From the NCBI GenBank assembly GCA_027563935.2, contig CM050449.1:73436556-73500555 (forward strand): a stretch of DNA of 64,000 nucleotides. Reading direction: 5' to 3'. Origin of the DNA: Costus lasius (lineage: Eukaryota > Streptophyta > Magnoliopsida > Zingiberales > Costaceae). Every line of letters starts with the position of its first letter. The first letter of the stretch is position 1. The notes under the pieces are model-generated. The model was given only the letters and a program-made list of their open reading frames with translations. It was not told where the DNA came from and made no database searches. The position numbers and the translations under genes were made by a program. Positions 45,254-55,499 of this stretch are shown piece after piece.

Positions 45254-46440
45254 TGATGCGTTCCGCAAGTGCACGGACAAATCGAAGTAATAAAAATAAC
45301 GATCCCACAGGGACCAATGGCTAAGTACTGACTTTACTTAAGATCGTTCGCTAGACAAATCAAGAAAGGGTTGAATTTTAACTTTAACTAAGTTGCACAA
45401 AGAGTAAAACTCAATAGGGTTGTAATCAATTTTATGGAGTTTCAGGATTTCGGGTTCACCACTCAATGTTTCATGACTTTTTATAATTAAAAATATCTTA
45501 AGTAGGATTTACTATGTTAAAGGGGATTTATCCGCATGTACAGATTGCCCCCTCTCAATAGTACAATCTGGTATCTATCCGACTTAACTCCCTACTCTCA
45601 CGGTTATTAACTCAAGATAGACTCAATGAGTCCTTGATAAATCTCTAAAATCCCTCAAGCCGATTCGAACTACTCTCATGTTCAAATCAACTTGTCCAAA
45701 TATTGTAGATCCGATGTTGCAATTCACCTCTCATTACTTCTTGCAACATCTCAAAGCATGCAAATTATGGCCAGTAATTAACATGCAATATGCACAACAA
45801 TAATTGAATCGAATCACAAGTAAAATACTTCTAAAGATGATAATAAACAGTTAAGTCATGAAAACATAAAGGGCTACGCCATAAATCCTAAATAAAAAGT
45901 TTACGTTGACATGATAAAATGTTCATGTTGTAAATATCCATGTTTTGAATGCAAAATTGGCAAATAATATGAAATCGACAAAGAAAGACAAGAATCAAGG
46001 CTCCCTGATGAACATCAAAGTCAGCCAGCCACAAAATCCAATCTTTTCTAGTTGAAATATGAAGATCACTGCCGTTTGCCCTAATTTTCGCCTCTTCTCC
46101 AAGTTCCAATCGAAAATCAGCCAAAAGTCCTAATAATCGCTCCAAAGCTCCCTTATATAGTTCTCTATCTTCATATTAGGTTTCCCCCAAAATTCAGCAT
46201 GAAAAGGAATCAAATCGAGCGAGAACCGAGTCAAAATCAAAATCGGCGGATAAAATTACAGCCGTGAAAATAATTACAGCCACACCTGTAATTATTTTTG
46301 TGTATTCTTGTCAAGGAATTACGGCTGTGAAAATAATTATGGCCATGCTCATAATTCTTTCTACATGAATTCTCTGAGAAATCACAACCGTGAAAATAAT
46401 CATGGGTAAGCCTATATACGGCTGTGAATACGATATATCA
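45254..46440 (-). mobile_element. LTR of gypsy element Y (X-related)
   Basis: On the plus strand it starts TGATGCGTTCCGCAAGTG and ends GATATATCA. The CCGCAAGTG motif and AGGGACC...AAGTACTGAC layout match the X and Athila-type LTRs. It carries diverged ACGG/CCGT dyads at about 46250-46430. Adjacent sequence (46450-46485) resembles the X internal end beside its 3' LTR (TTGCTTGTCTTCAAGCAA). This is therefore taken as the 3' LTR of a minus-strand element continuing to the right. Confidence 0.75.
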
Positions 46441-48354
46441 AATCTTATGAGACTTAAAGTTTTGCTTGTCTTCAAGCAAATAAATAGAATAAAGAACAAT
46501 GCTGACTATAGAAAATATAACTTTCTTAATGTAAAATAAATTTCTGGAATATAATCACTCATAAAAATTTCCAACTCATGTTACATAAAATTCAGATAAA
46601 TACAACATTATCTGAACTTAATCCTTAAGATCCACAATCTTAATCCAATAAAACTTCGCAACTTGTACAATAAATAGAATCTCAATTTCATGAATTCACC
46701 TTCATCTCAATTTAAATCTACAACACTTTTGTTTACAGGAATAGGATATCCCAAATCTTTTTCCCACACATCAATTTTTTTTACTTATATGCTTTTGACA
46801 TTCTCTAAATCAAATACCACCTTTTTTCTAGTGACGAGTTTATAGGACATTAACCACTTGGCTAATGTATTAGAACTCATATCTTTTTGGCTAGTAGAAT
46901 TGAGATTCATGGCCTAAGATAGAGGAGTTAATGTCAAATAGCTTTTCTTGGCATGTACCCAGATAGATACATACTTTTATATTGGACTTCAACTCTTATC
47001 TTCGGTACCACTACCAATTTTCCGCAGTGCCGAGTATAGGAGTCATTCTTATCTCTTTTTTTATTATTTTTTTATTTCTAGATTTTGGATTCTTTCTTCC
47101 CAACAAATAGCATAGTAGGTCAAACATCAATTTTGGCGAATCAATTAATGTTAATTCAACAAATCAAGCTCATATTCTCATTTTATCTGAAAAATAATGC
47201 TTCACTCTCAAATTGCATTCCTCAAACATCATATTCACCAAAATCTCATGTTTCACTTGATGAAAAATTAAAATGAGAGGATATATATTGAAGAAATAAA
47301 TTCAACACAAGAAACATATTTCTATTCACAAGCATTGACATGCATAGACATTCATCACCATAACAAAAAATATATATATCATCATAACCATCCATCCATC
47401 CAAATTCCACAAAGAGTAAAACCATATATCATCACCGAAAAATAAAAATCCACACAACAAAGGAAAACACATCATCAAGTTATAGGGTTTACAATTATCA
47501 AAATGCACCTACACATGGTCCTGAATCACATCATCATCAAAGTTAAAAGTGTAATAAGGTCATACAGCCTATCTAAGAACAACATGTAAAGCATCACAAA
47601 AAAACGAGGAGAGCACAAAAATAGCAGACGCAACGAATCATGAAGGTTCATCCTTCCCTACAAAAGAGAATGCATCATTCCTGATGTAATAAGGCAAAGA
47701 ACAAGCAAGAAGATCGAGGGATACTCACAAAGCACTAATCGTCGGCGTCGGTATCTGTCTCCTCATCATCCTCCTCCTCTAGAGCAGCTTCCCCCATGGG
47801 CTCGTCCTGGTCACCTTCCTCATCTTCACTGCCAAATTGGTTCCAAAGAAATTCCCCCATTTCCTGAATATCTTCATGCAAAAGCCTAATCGCCTTAAGC
47901 ACTTTCTCCATGAGGCACGCCATCGGTATACCTTTGTAGATAATGCCTAAAAACCTGCATCCTGGGCACTCGACCATCCTCTCTGATCTGGGGCAGCACT
48001 ACATGATGAAGATCTGGTAGCTCTGTGTGGCGGGGAGTCCATGCTCATACCAAAGGGATCATCACTAGCACCCAAGTGGGCGTCGGTGGTATTGAGTCAA
48101 GTGATGCTGGGGTATCATCAACAGCTGCATCTGAGGCAATTTTCCAATTTTCCTGATTCTTCACTGAAGTCTTTTCCTTGTTTGGCAAAGGCGAAACTAG
48201 AAAATTCCATCCAAGGATAAGGGAATAGTTATCACCCACCCTCTAGGATGATCATCCTCATTGCAATACAAGATTCGAGATCAATCCTTGAGTTTCCTCT
48301 TGCAGTCTCTATTCCAAAGGGATCAACATTTAAAGCAAGAGCAATAGTAGTAAT
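46441..48354 (-). other. Internal 3' region of element Y
   Basis: About 1.9 kb lies between the Y LTR and the G1 insertion. It is AT-rich. The region 46500-47640 has no credible gene. Beyond it lie an acidic frame (47735-47977) and a diverged coding-like stretch up to about 48240. No gag, RT or integrase motif is visible. The rest of Y must lie beyond G1, outside the window. Confidence 0.5.
47735..47977 (-). CDS. Hypothetical acidic C-terminal frame of element Y
   Basis: This is an 80-residue frame. Residues about 1-48 contain a short amphipathic stretch (MACLMEKVLKAIRLLHEDIQ), and residues about 49-80 are strongly acidic (DEEGDQDEP, EEEDDEETDTDADD). No catalytic motif is visible. Its place, in coding orientation ahead of the 3' LTR of a gypsy element, suggests the end of a post-pol or polyprotein frame of the Athila type. 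It is probably a fragment whose start lies further right. Confidence 0.35.
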   Translation of the reverse strand: MVECPGCRFLGIIYKGIPMACLMEKVLKAIRLLHEDIQEMGEFLWNQFGSEDEEGDQDEPMGEAALEEEDDEETDTDADD

Positions 48355-48548
48355 TGATGACACCGAAATTTATAGTAAATTTCATGCCATTTTATATATC
48401 TTTCTGTGTCATATTTATGATCTTCTACTTGTTTTTATGCCTTTTTATACAATTATTGCGGAGTCTACACTCTTTTTGGTTTTTAATAAATTTCAGGTAA
48501 AAAGGCACAATTTTTAGTCGATTTTAAGCAATCCAAATGCATGGATGA
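48355..48548 (+). mobile_element. G1 5' LTR, piece 1
   Basis: This is the first 194 bp of the Athila-type LTR, aligning with 11764-11957. It ends with GATGA (48544-48548), the target-site duplication of copia D. Confidence 0.9.
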
Positions 48549-49150
48549 TGTTGGTGTATATGCCCTACAGACTAATGTATGGACGTGGTCAGGCATTGCT
48601 TGAATGTACTTTGATAGAATTAATGAAATTGATATAATCAATAAAGGCATGGTCGTTATTATGCAGATTGCTTTACTTGCGTTGATGTATTGAATTGCAT
48701 ATATAATGTACCAGGAGTTTGGATTGGATCCATTCTCACAAGCTATCCCCAGTCAAAGTACCTTAGCAGATATGGGACAGCTTTGGTACATGTGAGACTG
48801 GTGTATGGGCTGGTTAGGTGCAGGGCACAGTAACGCAGACATACAGGTGCATTGGATGCACTGGAGTGATCCACCGTGAGGATTGACTTGTCTAGTCAAC
48901 GAGTCAATCTCACATGCAAGAGGTTTGCATTGATCCTTAGACTTGAGGTATTCATGTCTAGATTTGATGATGGGTATGCTTTGATACAGTCTTACGTCTC
49001 TCCGTAATTGGGGGGCTAAAACGACTGTCATTGGGCATGTCATAAGTCACGTAGAGACATGGATGACCAATAGTAGGATTTGCCCCTTCCTTCCGAGGAA
49101 GCATGATATCCACCTTGGGGCGCCCCACCTTATTGGTGCATGACAGGAGA

Positions 49151-49162
49151 GTGTGGCCACAC
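49151..49162. promoter_or_regulatory. Perfect 12-bp palindrome in the copia D LTR
   Basis: GTGTGGCCACAC is the D counterpart of GTATGGCCATAC in A and B. It differs by one symmetric pair of changes that preserves the palindrome. It is repeated in the 3' LTR near 56102-56113. Confidence 0.55.
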
Positions 49163-50181
49163 TTGTTGAGTCATGACCAATGCATTGGATAATAAACTTG
49201 AGACTAATCCAATGGCAGGATATCAGTTTAGGCAAAGGGATCTGTAATGCAATGGGAATCCTCGTTGCTTGTTAGGAGTTATTGCCATAATGACTTAAGT
49301 CCTATGACATGGGTAGTAGTGATGTGTTGCTAGATACCCCTCACTACTTATGATGTTTACATCATTGCCATCGTCATATGGATCCTACAGGGTCACACGC
49401 AATAGACTCTTGACGTTGCTTTAATCAGAAGCCTTTGGATCAAGTTATTGGATAACTTGGATCCATTTGGAAGATTTCATCAGCGCCAATGGGCCTAATG
49501 AGTTGGAAGAAAGTTATTGGAGCCAAACTTCATTTTTGGCAGGTTGACCCGAAATTGACCTAGATTGGTCACATTTGGATTAGGGTTGCATTGGATTGGA
49601 TCCAATGGCTTAATCAACTCATGCCATGAAGTTTGGGCTAGCTCATTATCCAATGAGGCCCAATAATTAGTTATCATGAAGAAGTATAAGCAAATAAGGG
49701 TATAATGGGGAAGAATTATACCCCATTGGCGCCAAGGGCATAATGGGGTGAAGTGGGCGCATGTTGCTTCATAAGGAAGCATTAGGCGCCTCCCCCTTTG
49801 CTCCTTGGATGGAATACTTGCCTCTAAGGCAAGTCTTGGGGCTGATATGGCTTGAGAACTTTATGGGAAGTTCTTGGGTGCATATGGATAGTAGGGTGAG
49901 GAATATGGTAATGTCTTGGAGACTTACCTTACCTCAAACCCTAATTTCTCCCAAGAAACCACCCTAGCCGAATTCTTCATGGATGTTGCGCCTAGCCCTT
50001 CTCCTTGGATGGAATGCATGCCTCTAAGGCATGTCTTGGGCTGATATGGCCATTGGGCAAATTAGGATAGGTTGAATGAGGTTTATGGTAAAGTCTTGGA
50101 GACTTTCCTTACCTCAAGACTCCTTTATCCTAGCCGCCCACTTGGCATGATCCTAGCCATTGCCCTTGCCGCCTCTTGTCC

Positions 50182-50189
50182 TATTAATA
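50182..50189 (+). promoter_or_regulatory. Putative TATA-like box of the copia D 5' LTR
   Basis: TATTAATA precedes GGACCCTTGCCGCC and aligns with the TATA boxes at 240 and 15568. The same motif is at 57134-57141 in the 3' LTR. Confidence 0.45.
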
Positions 50190-50806
50190 GGACCCTTGCC
50201 GCCCCCTCTTGGTGGTTGGTTCAATTCCTTGGAGGTGTGAACAAACATAGAGAGGTGTGAGCTAGGGCAAAGGGCGACAACATCAAGGTGGCGCAACCTT
50301 CCTCCTCTTTGTAGCCGCAAGCCTTCTTCTCCTTCTTCTCCTCTTGGCGCAAGGATTCTTTGAGCTTGGTGGCGTCTTCTTGCCACAAGCCCTCATCGTC
50401 CCTTGGCCATAGGCGCACCTTGGAGGTGGCGCAAGCAAAGAAGAAGAAGGAAGTACTTGGCGCATCATCTTCCTCCTCATCTCTTCTTGGCGCTTCTATC
50501 TTGGAGGTGGCGCAAGTTTTGAAGAGAGTGATAAGGCTTGATTCTCTTCCCGAGGCTAGCACCAAGCGTGGAAGGGAGCAACGATCAAGGAGTCGACGCG
50601 TGGATACTTGTAGAGGACGAACACTTGGGCGTCTTCAACTTGGCACCTTCATCCTAACAAGCAATAAAGGTACTAACCCTAACACATCCTTGTGTTCTCT
50701 CCCTCGCATGGATCCTTGGGACCGGAATGTGTTTCGGGTGTAATGCTTCTTCCGCTGCGTCCTGGGACTGCAAAAATTTTAAATTACACCCGACATTCCC
50801 TAACAG

Positions 50807-50818
50807 TGGTATCAGAGC
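50807..50818 (+). other. Primer-binding site of copia D (initiator tRNA-Met)
   Basis: TGGTATCAGAGC lies one base after the LTR end. It is intact, unlike the coding region. Confidence 0.95.
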
Positions 50819-52311
50819 TACTTGCGAGAAACACAAGGTGTACGTTTGCTTGTGTGAAAAATTTTTGGAAAATTTTTCTTTCATCCATGCGCGTTTCACC
50901 TAGAAGGCGCTTTCATCCTAACTTCTTTTATCATTTTTATGGTCAAAATTTGGATTGTGTTTATGATGGATTTAAGACCAAAGGCGCACGTAGTTTTGTC
51001 AAGTAGGACGGGCATTGTGTCTTCGGACTGGCCGGGTCTCTTGATCTGACAAAATTGCCAGCCGATAGGGTCCATGAAATCATCATGAAACTTGATCCCA
51101 ATTTTAGCATAAATTTGATTGAGAGAATGCTTTGGATGGAGTTGGCGCATAAGGGGATAAAATTTGATTATTCCGGTTTTTCAAATTTTATATATGCGCC
51201 ACTTGTCTCTTCCATGGGTTGATATGGTCATAGCGAGTGCCCTCCTGTGTTGTGATGTGGAAGCATGTTTCCACCTGTGATGAATGCTTGTAAAATCTTT
51301 CTACCACCTGCGTGTGGTTCTCCCCCTTCTTGATGTAAAATTTTCATCTTTCCTAAGAATAGATGTAGAATTATAAGATAGGTTAGGGCTTCATCCTGAC
51401 AACAAGGAGCCTTCTTCAATCGAAATCAGAGTGGCGCCAGCTTTGGAAGCGTGGTGATGGATTTGCGGTTGGAGGAAGGGATGCTTGCTTTCGGCTTCTG
51501 GCATGGGCTGATCTGCTAAAGGGACTCGCAACCCTTGGATGCACGATAGCATGTCACATGGCTCGTGACAAGTTATGTGTATGAAAAGGGCTATGACCAT
51601 ATCGACCAAACTAGCATGTCTGTGATGGTTTATTATTCTGTCCATAGCATGCCTGTGATGTTTTTCCTTTGCTGCCATAACCATAGGAAAACTGCATGCT
51701 AGAAAAGAATAAAATCAACATGTAAAAACTCTCATTGAAATATCAAGTCAATAGCCTTCTAACGCATAGCCCTCATCAAACTATCAATCGGTGGTGTTGT
51801 GAACTGTTTCCCACCCTCGTGGGACACACCCACTTATCTTTAGAAGGTGTGCGGTGACAATGATTTCCCCAGTCCAGTTTTAACCTGGGCGTGCCTTCGC
51901 AAGGAAATTCGTTGGCCCTGGGCATAACGGTTAGGACCAGACTTGACTAGTTTTTCATATGTCACTGACATAATGAATCACTAGAGGCAGCTGTTGAGAG
52001 GATAGGGTTCTGTGTTGTATCCAGCCCTCGCTGGACACAGGGCGCCTAGTCTGTCTTAACTAAGAGGAATTGTGCGTGGCACAATTGGCTAGCATGCCTA
52101 CCTAAGGAAGCATGAGACTCTCTGTGCATCTCAACTCACCCTCGTGAGTCGCGGAGACCTCGTGTGAAGTTAGGATCCTACTCACGTATTTCCAAGTTGA
52201 TTTTTGAGAGTTATCAACTCGTTAAGGAAATAGTGGGAGTATAGCATTTAATTTAAAGTCCTTGTTAAATGCTTTATCATAGTACTTATTTTGCTTGTTT
52301 GCTTATTGTAG
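50819..52311 (+). other. Copia D leader
   Basis: About 1.5 kb without a credible gene. The block 50979-51069 matches B 18774-18864 at 87 of 91 positions with no gap. The three-hairpin module lies at 51809-52149. These leader signals are far better conserved than the D coding region that follows. Confidence 0.8.
51809..52149 (+). other. Three-hairpin leader module of copia D
   Basis: The hairpins are TCCCAC-CCTC-GTGGGA (51809-51824), TCCAGC-CCTC-GCTGGA (52020-52035) and ACTCAC-CCTC-GTGAGT (52134-52149). Relative to B, hairpin 3 has two compensatory pair changes (T-A to A-T and C-G to T-A) with the same loop. Spacings are 211 and 114 bp, with 163 bp from the end of the module to the gag-relic start. 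Confidence 0.75.
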
Positions 52312-55300
52312 ATGATTCCATCTCCTGAACCTAGATTGAAACTTCTTAAAAATAAACTGGATGGAACAAATTGGACAAGATGGTTCAGACTTTTGTCCAA
52401 ACTTCTAGAACATGAGAATATGGTCTATCTTCTTGAAAGACCTCCAACCCAGCCCTGTATATATTTTTGTACAGAATGGGAGTGGAATGTCTATCTTGAA
52501 CATTGTGTGGATAGTGAACATTACACTGCTCTTATTTTGAGGTGCTTGACCCCTGAGGTCCAGGTTGAGTGTGATGAGATGGGGATTTATGATATGATCA
52601 TACATCTTCGACGTCTCTTCACACCGGGCACTTCAAATAGTAATCAAGAGAGTGTTGTTGGATCTTCTGGGTGTTTGCTTGAATCCAAGAATGACTATGG
52701 TTCCGTATCTTCGAAGCTAAAACTTCGGAAGACTGGGAATGCATGGAAATTTCAGGATGGATTAAGGCCCAGGAATAGCATGGCACAAAAGAAGGGATGT
52801 TATCCATCTGCTTCAGGTATTGTGTTACTGAGGTCTTTATGTCTACTTCTTATTCATGGGTACTGGGTACCGCATGAGGAGCTTACATATGTTTTTCATA
52901 TGCAGGGGCTCAAAAGAAGTAGGACAATAAGGCTTGGTGGGATCGACTTTCGAGTCAGGGACGGAGCATTGGATGCTGCTGTTGATGTCATCTCACTACC
53001 TTCAAAGACTTCAACTAGAACTTTGCTATTATGTACTAGCTTTTGTATTAGAACATTATGTCCATTATTTTGAATGGATTTTCAGTTTGAAATAAATTGG
53101 TATTTCCTTAAATCTGGAATGTTCTATAGTAGTGGTACAATTGATAATAGCTTGTAGTTCTGTATGTAACACTGAATAGATCAAGTCCAATGATTCATTC
53201 AATACCATCTCTTTGCATTGTCTCTTGGACCATAAGACATAAGTCACATCCAAAAGTCCATGGACTATTGGGATCATTATCCTTTCAGGGTTATGATATA
53301 TGTGAAGCCTTGTCTAATGGACAAGATGGCAGATGCTACCTTCATTTAGGAAGGAGAGAGAGGTTAGATGCTTGTTGGATCTAGTGCACAGCAATGTGTG
53401 TAGACCCATGGAGACAAGCACTAAGTGGTATACTTCATTAAGTTGGGATATGTCATATCCAACACGTAACTTTGGAGAAATCCAAGAAGTTAAGAAATGA
53501 AGTATAGAATCGAATTGGAGAATCTATTAAAACCCTTTGATTGGATCAAAGTAGGAAGTGAAGAATTTCATGACTATCTTGAGGAGTGTGGGGTTGTCTC
53601 ACAGCTTACTTGGAACACCACAACCGTGTGGTGAAATTCAAGGAAAGAAAAGGGAACACATTGGATGTGGTTCCACATTTGAATAGTCATGCAAATTTAC
53701 TTCCTTTAGAGGCCATGCAAGCAACTGTTCTGACACTCCATAGTGTGTACTTGTGGGGCACTGAAAGTGCTGCTTCTATCCCGATGAGAACAAAAATATT
53801 TTTTGCTCAAACTGCTGTCTTTCTTTAGGAGATATCTATTTGAAAGAAGCTAGTGGGAGCAGATTTGATTAGGACAAGGTCCAAAAATTAACCACAATAC
53901 AGTTAGACACAAATGGAGAGTAGAATCACACATGCAGGTTGAAAGTCAACCTGAGGTTCAAGTAACACAGGAACCACATGAGTCTGAATGGATTCGAAAT
54001 ACTCTCACAGGTTGTGGGCATGACGAATTTTTCATCTAGGATGAACCTAAAGACTTATGAGGAAATGGAAGCGGTCAGTGGACTAGATTCCAAGAAATGG
54101 CTGAGTGCCATAAGAACCGTAATGGACTCCATGTCTGCTAATCAGGTGTGGAACTTGATTGAGCCGCCAAAGGGGTAACACCCAGAGGCTGTATTTGGAT
54201 CTTCTTGGAAGATAGACATGGAAAGTAACATTGTTACCTATGATGACAAGCTAGTGAATGAAATTTCAGATAAGTCCACTGGGTGGATAGTGATGAAATT
54301 TTTCACCGATAGCTTTGTTTGAGTCCATTAGGTATCTACTTGTTATAATTGCATGTTCTGTTATAGCGTATTGTTATGAAAATTGCTTTTCTTAATGGAC
54401 GTCTGGAAGAGGATGTCTAGATGGAAATAGCCAAAATGTTTTCATACAGTCGCCATAAAGATATGTATGGTATTATACAAGTATCCTGTGTTTACAAGAA
54501 GATCAGTGGGAGCATCATAATGTTTCTTGTTCTAATTGATTGACGATATCTCCTCGCATGAAATGACATCCCAGCTCTTCACGTGGTGAAGTACAGGCTT
54601 GGAATGTATTTCGAGAAGAATGATCTAGGGAATGATGCCTACATCCTAGGCATGAGGATCTATAGACAGAGATCCAAGAAAGTCAATCTATGTTCATCCA
54701 AGATTTTCTGGAGAGGTTTATATTGGATGATTCCAAATATTGATACCTTCCAGAGAGATATGGTCTGACTCTCATGAGGATGTTGTGTCCTATGACACAG
54801 CTGGAGAGTAGTGACATGGGTCTATAATCCCGGTACATTGGGTACAAGATAGACCATGTTTTGTGCAGAGTGCACTAGACCATTTATGGCAAATGCTTGG
54901 AGCAATGCCAGCAAGTTTCAATCTAATCCTAGTGTTCATACACTAGATAGCTGTGAAAACAATCCTTCGTACTTTGGAAGTATAAAGGATTGAATTTTAG
55001 TCTGTGATAGACAGGAAGAACTTTGTGTACAGGGGTACACTGACACTTCGTTCCAGTCTAATGACTATCGTTCACAGCCAGGATTTGCGCTTTGCCTTGA
55101 TGTGGTGTTGTAGGCTGAAAGAGCTTTATGCAAACCATAGTGGCAAATTCTACAAATAAGGCTGAGTACATTGCAGCTTCTTGTGGCAGCCAAGGAAGCA
55201 GCTTCATTCATTTGAACTTGATTTAGTCCCTGGTGCTTGATGGTCCAGTATAGTTTTTACTGGGGCCGTAAGCATGTGTAAAGGAACTTAGCATTCAAGT

Positions 55301-55460
55301 ATGTACTGCAGCAATATCATCTGATCTTGGAGATCATGGATAAGGATGATGATTCAAACTAGTTAAAATAAACACAGATAGCAATCTGGAAAAACCCACT
55401 GACGTAGCCTCTGGCGCAGCGGAAGCTAAATAAGTCATACTAGAGACATAGGGACTGATT
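52312..55460 (+). pseudogene. Decayed copia D gag-pol
   Basis: A 253-codon frame (52312-53073) keeps a gag start (LDGTNWTRWFRLLSKLL, LERPPTQP) and a protease-flanking piece (MQGLKRSRTIRLGGIDFRV). The zinc knuckle is missing because gag is internally deleted. Downstream, recognisable but shifted pieces of integrase (53170-53830), RT start (54050-54420, SANQVWNLIEPPKG), RT (DLGNDAYILGMRIYRQRSKK near 54620) and RNase H (about 54990-55400) can be followed in several frames. There are dozens of stops and indels. The catalytic residues are not retained in any one frame, so no functional polyprotein can be made. Confidence 0.9.
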
Positions 55461-55487
55461 AAACATCAGTTGCCCTTGGTCTTAGTG

Positions 55488-55499
55488 CAAGTGGGAGAT
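55488..55499 (+). other. Polypurine tract of copia D
   Basis: CAAGTGGGAGAT sits directly before the 3' LTR and is identical to that of A and B. Confidence 0.88.

Larger units (their letters stand above)
48549..50805 (+). mobile_element. 5' LTR of copia D
   Basis: It starts TGTTGGTGTATATGCCC and ends CATTCCCTAACA. It shares with B the opening, the GCATTGGATTGGATCC region, the GGGGGCATAATGGGG-like blocks and the CGAGGCTAGCACC tail, but is about 370 bp longer. That is partly because the TTGGATGGAAT...AAGGCATGTCTTGG...GCTGATATGG module is present twice (about 49801-49850 and 50005-50050). It contains the palindrome GTGTGGCCACAC, the hairpin at 49350-49365 and the TATA-like motif at 50182. Frames inside it also occur in the 3' LTR and carry no domain. 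Confidence 0.93.

Noticed and set aside
45254..46440. Y LTR as a solo LTR, because AATCT flanks both sides (45249-45253 and 46441-46445)
   Set aside because: The sequence to its right resembles the X internal end beside its 3' LTR (TTGCTTGTCTTCAAGCAA). A full element continuing right is more likely and the 5-bp match may be chance. Not fully excluded.
50360..50743. 127-codon frame in the D LTR, repeated at 57312-57695
   Set aside because: Identical copies in the two LTRs explain the repeat. The composition is low-complexity Lys/Ser from AAG/TCC-rich DNA, and there is no family match.
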